Source: an uncultured Rhodoplanes sp.
Lineage (GTDB): Bacteria > Pseudomonadota > Alphaproteobacteria > Rhizobiales > Xanthobacteraceae
Length of the DNA stretch: 7,048 nucleotides
Assembly (NCBI GenBank): GCA_936924235.1
Contig: CAKZHN010000548.1
Span: 1-7,048, forward strand
Direction: 5' to 3'
Shown piece after piece: positions 6,109 through 7,048 of the stretch. Each line of letters starts with the position of its first letter. Within the stretch, counting starts at the first letter, position 1. A program made the translations under genes and the position numbers. Under the pieces are notes generated by a model. That model ran no database searches. It had not been told where the DNA came from and saw nothing but the letters and a program-made list of their open reading frames with translations.

Positions 6109-7048
6109 TCAATTGGTGCTCAGACCGAGACTGCGCGCCAGGTTCGACCATTTGGGCTCCTCGCGCGCGATATTGGCCGCGTAATCCTCCGGCGAACCGG
6201 CGATCGGAATCCCGCCGTCGGCAACGATGCGGCTTTTGATTTCGTCGGTTTCGATGACCGAACGAAGCTCGCGGGCGAGGCGCGCCACGATGGCCGGCGG
6301 CGTTCCGGCCGGCGCCAGCACGCCATAGAAGAACTCCGCGCTGTAGCCCGGAAGGCCCGACTCCTGGACGGTCGGCACATCCGGCAGCACCGGAACGCGC
6401 GAGGTTGCCCCTACAGCGATGGCGCGAAGCTGCCCGCCTGCAATATTGCCGAGCGAAGGAGCGACCGTGTTGAACCCGAGGTCGACATGCCCGCCGAGCA
6501 GATCGTTGGTCAGCAGTGCGGTCCCGCGATACGACACGATCGAGATGTCCGCGGACGCCATCGATTTGAACAGCTCGGCGGCAAAATAGTTGATGCTGGG
6601 CGGGGGCGTGGTGCCGGCGTTGATGGTTTTCGGCTTCTGCTTGGCGAGCGCGATGACGTCGGCAACGGTCCTGGGCGCGAAGTTTGCCGGCGCGACCAGG
6701 ACGATGGGCGACGAAGAGATCAGGCACACCGGCGCGAAATCGGCGATCAGGTCGTAGCCCGCGTTCTCGAGCAGGCTCAGGCCGGTTGGGACAAGGGCGA
6801 GCGTGTAGCCATCGGGAGCCGCCTTGGCGACCGTGCGTGCTCCGAGCACGCCGCCCGCGCCGCCCTTGTTCTCGATCACCACCTGCTGGCCGAGCCTGCT
6901 TGAAAGGCCAGGCGCCAGCAGTCGCGCCAGCGCGTCGACCCCGCCGCCCGCCGGATAAGGCACCACCAGCGTGATAGGCCGCGACGGATAGTCCTCAGCC
7001 GTGGCGGGATTGAGCCCGAGGCAGGCGAGCGCCGCACCGGATATAGAT
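6109..7048 (-). CDS. Bug/TctC-family periplasmic solute-binding protein (5' end beyond right edge)
   Basis: This is a second Bug-family receptor, on the - strand, with stop codon TGA at 6111-6109. The internal GTG at 6966 is not the start. The frame stays open to the window edge and encodes the end of a signal peptide (SISGAALACLGLNPATA) followed by EDYPSRPITLVV, the typical mature start. With this extension 312 residues are visible, so only about 10-15 are missing. Motifs are canonical: VPYPAGGGVD, ENKGGAGG, PDGYTL, DFAPV, LLGGHVDLGF and LPDVPTVQESGLPGY. It resembles the family consensus more closely than the Bug protein at 2511-3458, which lacks the aspartate after LLGG, so the two are not a recent duplication. 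The ligand is unknown and no TctA/TctB genes are visible, though they could lie beyond the right edge. Its stop codon is 9 nt from that of the convergent kinase gene. Confidence 0.93.
   Translation of the reverse strand, partial: SISGAALACLGLNPATAEDYPSRPITLVVPYPAGGGVDALARLLAPGLSSRLGQQVVIENKGGAGGVLGARTVAKAAPDGYTLALVPTGLSLLENAGYDLIADFAPVCLISSSPIVLVAPANFAPRTVADVIALAKQKPKTINAGTTPPPSINYFAAELFKSMASADISIVSYRGTALLTNDLLGGHVDLGFNTVAPSLGNIAGGQLRAIAVGATSRVPVLPDVPTVQESGLPGYSAEFFYGVLAPAGTPPAIVARLARELRSVIETDEIKSRIVADGGIPIAGSPEDYAANIAREEPKWSNLARSLGLSTN

Noticed and set aside
6109..6966. Start of the - strand Bug gene at GTG 6966
   Set aside because: This would remove the conserved YPSRPITLVV mature start and the signal peptide, which are encoded in frame up to the window edge.

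Overview
The window looks like a chromosomal segment of a GC-rich alphaproteobacterium, most likely a member of the Rhizobiales/Hyphomicrobiales (Bradyrhizobium-like or a relative). This rests on three things: strong G/C preference at third codon positions, an Aap-type amino acid ABC transporter, and two Bug-family solute-binding proteins. The assignment is inferred from gene content, because no database search was possible. Six genes lie on the + strand and one on the - strand. Nearly all of the sequence is coding.

Positions 1-2448 hold the 3' part of an Aap/Bzt-type general L-amino acid ABC transporter operon: the C-terminal part of permease AapQ (cut by the window edge), permease AapM, and ATPase AapP. 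The periplasmic binding protein AapJ would be expected upstream of the window. The genes are packed with 17-18 nt gaps. The aapQ-aapM junction carries an imperfect 14-bp tandem duplication of the start region, which creates a five-codon mini-ORF ending in an ATGA overlap with the likely aapM start.

Positions 2511-3861 hold a Bug/TctC-type periplasmic solute-binding protein, which has its own strong ribosome binding site and lies 62 nt after aapP. One nucleotide after its stop comes a small secreted protein with four cysteines. No TctA or TctB membrane components of a tripartite tricarboxylate transporter are visible, so the binding protein is an orphan within this window. A perfect 9-bp GC-rich hairpin follows the stop codon of the small gene and may mark the end of this transcription unit.

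Positions 4042-6099 encode a membrane-bound hybrid histidine kinase: a multi-pass N-terminal sensor resembling MASE4, then HisKA, HATPase_c and a C-terminal receiver, with all key catalytic residues present. It converges, with only 9 nt between stop codons, on a second Bug-family binding protein on the - strand (6109 to beyond the right edge). That gene is missing only its first residues.

The overall theme is uptake of amino acids and small carboxylates, or sensing of related compounds, next to a sensory kinase. No mobile element, CRISPR array, RNA gene or clearly novel multi-gene system was found. The points worth checking are the duplicated aapM start, the divergent Bug protein attached to the aap operon, the four-cysteine secreted protein and the kinase with unknown signal and partner.
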